Origin: Nesterenkonia alkaliphila
Lineage (GTDB): Bacteria; Actinomycetota; Actinomycetes; Actinomycetales; Micrococcaceae
Direction: 5' to 3'
Assembly: GCF_009758175.1 (NCBI RefSeq)
Contig: NZ_WRPM01000095.1
Coordinates: 1-64,000 of the forward strand
DNA: 64,000 bases
Under the pieces are notes generated by a model that was given only the letters and a program-made list of their open reading frames with translations, was not told the DNA's origin and did no database searches. Of this stretch, positions 62,351 to 64,000 are shown one piece after another. The translations under genes and the position numbers were made by a program. Positions within the stretch are counted from its first letter, which is position 1, and every line of letters begins with the position of its first letter.

Positions 62351-62741
62351 TCGGAACTGCCGAGATTCAGCACAGCGACGCCTCGCTTTTTCGCACGTTG
62401 TTGCAGCCTCCGGTCGAACCTCGCTAACACTGCGTTCTGCGAATCGGCGGCGAAGAGGACACAGCTGTCAGGCATCTTCCGACCAGAGGACTCCCGCACT
62501 CTGGCTAAGGCCACTGCCTCACCATCTTCTTTCCGCAACTCCCGAATGTCGGCGTCCTGCAGCAGCTGACGCACCTCATCCACTTCGTCGTCCCGGATCG
62601 CGCCAACGAAGACTTCAGCAAGAGTCAGAGTATGGATGACGAGTTCATCGTCATGATCTCTACCGCCAGGTTGTGATGGGGGTGGGTCTCATCAAGGGTT
62701 GCGATGAGTACAGCGGCATCGAGGACAATCAATTGGGCCAC
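62341..62741 (-). pseudogene. PIN-domain toxin (VapC-like), frameshifted
   Basis: From the GTG at 62741 the frame reads VAQLIVLDAAVLIATLDETH, the PIN N-terminus with its catalytic Asp, and stops near 62625. In the next frame HTLTLAEVFVGAIRDDEVDE continues, then MPDSCVLFAADSQNAVLARF with further acidic residues. The total span (401 nt) is not a multiple of three, so a one-base indel separates the halves, near 62615-62640. The last residues DHS and stop come from the tRNA-like repeat. Either the toxin is dead or the base call is wrong. Confidence 0.75.
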
Positions 62742-62938
62742 TCTTCGCGAAGCTGCGATACATGATCCGAATCGTAGCGCCCTGTGAAGCGGCCGGACCA
62801 GAAGTTCTGCCCGAGATTGATCAGCCCACGTTGAGGCTGCCCGGTCGATTGGCGACTGTACGAGCCGAGTGAGATCGCCACCCTGGCGCGTTCCATGGGC
62901 CTAGAGACCGTGAAGGCATGTTGCCAATTCGACCCCAC
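62729..62938 (-). CDS. Putative antitoxin partner of the PIN protein
   Basis: The 69-residue frame overlaps the PIN start by 13 bp, the usual antitoxin-toxin arrangement. Its end, GRFTGRYDSDHVSQLREEWP, resembles VapB-type C-termini. The N-terminal part is not recognisable, and no Shine-Dalgarno is clear, so it may be a remnant. DNA from 62939 to 63072 holds nothing else I can support. Confidence 0.4.
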   Translation of the reverse strand: MGSNWQHAFTVSRPMERARVAISLGSYSRQSTGQPQRGLINLGQNFWSGRFTGRYDSDHVSQLREEWPN

Positions 62939-63072
62939 CTCAACGCCCAGTGAGGAAAGCTCCTCGTACCAAATAGCCTTTCAGTGTGGCCCATTGCCGA
63001 CTCCTCATGAACGCCTTCTAAGCGACCGAAGCATCCGGGTAAAGGGACCGAGAGCATCTCCGGGGGTCGGCC

Positions 63073-63078
63073 TATATT
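63073..63078 (+). promoter_or_regulatory. -10 hexamer for leaderless tnpB
   Basis: TATATT lies 6 nt before the ATG at 63085, with no Shine-Dalgarno. Confidence 0.65.
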
Positions 63079-63084
63079 CAAAGT

Positions 63085-64000
63085 ATGGCCACTAAGACTG
63101 TGCGGTATACGTTTCGGCTCCGAGCCTCAGCCCGGGCCGAGGCCGCTTTGATGCGCGAATATAGTCTCTGCCGTGCGGTGTGGAATCACATGGTCGCTGA
63201 ATCCCGGAACAGGCACCAGCATCGCAGGGCTTTCAAACAATCCGGATTGAGCACACGCTACGTGGACCAGCGGGGAATGCTCCGCGATTGCTTCGAGTTT
63301 GGCTACAACGAAGCTTCACGCTGGCTAACTATGTTGCGGCATGCCTTAGTAGATGAGGCTGGCCGGCAATGGCTGGCCGAAGGATCGGCGGTGGCCCAGC
63401 AACAGATGGTTCGGGCCTTCGCCTCCGCAAGGCGGAAAGCCCTGATGGACATAAAGAAGCGGGTCCCGGTGTCCCGACGCCGGGGCCTTCCTCGATTCAA
63501 GTCCCGGCGTACTTCATTTCCCAGTCTGAACTACTCCAAGGATGGGTTCAGGCTAGCCGAAAGTGATGGACGTACCCGATTACGACTGGCTGGCGGCATC
63601 GTTCTCTCCGTGGTCTGGTCCCGCCAGCTGCCCAGCCTGCCCCGGAGTGTCAGGGTCTACCAAGACTCCCTCGGCCACTGGTATGCCTGCTTCGTTGTTC
63701 TCCTAGAACTGGACGCTGAGCCCGGACCACCCAGTGCTGCTCTTGGCATCGACTGGGGCGTGGCCACAACGGCCACCACAGTCCACGTCGACACCAGCAC
63801 TGGGCAGAAGGACTTCAGCGACAGCTACGACCTGGCCCACCCCCAATTCGGCAAGGCTGCAGCTGCTGAACTGGCTCGTGCCCAGAAGCGGATGGCACGA
63901 CGCCGAGGCTCTAAGGGGCAGCCGAAATCTAAAGGATACGTTCGCGCCCGGCGCGAAGCAGCGAGAGTTTACAAGCGCGTGGCGAACCGACGCAGAGACA
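63085..64000 (+). CDS. TnpB-type RNA-guided nuclease / IS200-IS605 accessory protein, cut by window end
   Basis: The open frame runs off the window after 305 residues. It begins MATKTVRYTFRLRASARAEA and has the TnpB arrangement. First a helical N-terminus (CRAVWNHMVAES), then the wedge-like LPRFKSRRTSFPSLNYSKDG, and RuvC-I with catalytic Asp in LGIDWGVATT. A basic region (ARAQKRMARRRGSKGQPKSK) follows. The RuvC-II/III residues, zinc finger and right end with the omega-RNA lie beyond 64000. No TnpA transposase gene is seen upstream, so a TnpB-only or IS607-type element is possible. Confidence 0.9.
   Translation, partial: MATKTVRYTFRLRASARAEAALMREYSLCRAVWNHMVAESRNRHQHRRAFKQSGLSTRYVDQRGMLRDCFEFGYNEASRWLTMLRHALVDEAGRQWLAEGSAVAQQQMVRAFASARRKALMDIKKRVPVSRRRGLPRFKSRRTSFPSLNYSKDGFRLAESDGRTRLRLAGGIVLSVVWSRQLPSLPRSVRVYQDSLGHWYACFVVLLELDAEPGPPSAALGIDWGVATTATTVHVDTSTGQKDFSDSYDLAHPQFGKAAAAELARAQKRMARRRGSKGQPKSKGYVRARREAARVYKRVANRRRD

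Overview
The window is high-GC DNA from an actinobacterium. Three things point that way: mycothiol synthase (mshD) next to a GlnR-type regulator, a mutT1-type Nudix/phosphatase fusion, and a class-E-sortase-type LAQTG surface protein. Highly acidic secreted proteins and the gene order fit Micrococcales, perhaps a salt-tolerant Micrococcaceae such as Nesterenkonia. The genus is inference only.

Layout. Positions 0.2-7.1 kb hold a LacI regulator divergent from a tandem HAD phosphatase, then a PspC sensor kinase and response regulator divergent from a PspC/LiaF-like membrane protein. This block is flanked by inverted copies of a dispersed intergenic repeat. Positions 7.3-13.8 kb are the tRNA-Trp, secE, nusG, rplK, rplA, rplJ, rplL region, interrupted by a gene for an acidic, repeat-rich surface protein whose signal peptide is frameshifted. 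Positions 13.9-27.3 kb are housekeeping: aspartate aminotransferase, phosphofructokinase, YgfZ and an overlapping 40-residue membrane protein, glnR-mshD, mutT1, thyA, a membrane-fused dihydrofolate reductase, asd, a nitronate-monooxygenase-like gene and a monooxygenase.

Positions 27.3-55.5 kb are a nutrient-uptake island centred on sulfur. It has two complete dipeptide-type ABC importers, metY-metB, three luciferase-like flavin monooxygenases, a DUF1684 protein, a two-domain sulfurtransferase, metNIQ, and a polar amino acid importer. Three SAM-IV-type riboswitches precede metY-metB, the monooxygenase pair and metNIQ. A TATGTTCA motif recurs at the promoters of these units. I read this as import of organosulfur compounds, oxidative release of sulfur, and feeding into homocysteine and methionine.

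Positions 55.5-58.7 kb return to ordinary genes (MaoC-like dehydratase pair, YwaF-like protein, lipid kinase). Positions 58.7-64 kb are eroded and mobile-looking: a methyltransferase with an internal deletion, a DUF4143 ATPase preceded by three 23-bp iterons, two tRNA-Met-like 41-bp repeats, a TetR remnant, a frameshifted PIN toxin, and the start of a TnpB gene cut by the window end.

A recurring expression signature is a TANNNT hexamer 6-8 nt before the start codon, expected for leaderless mRNAs. It is present even on two gene remnants. No CRISPR array, rRNA or complete prophage was seen.
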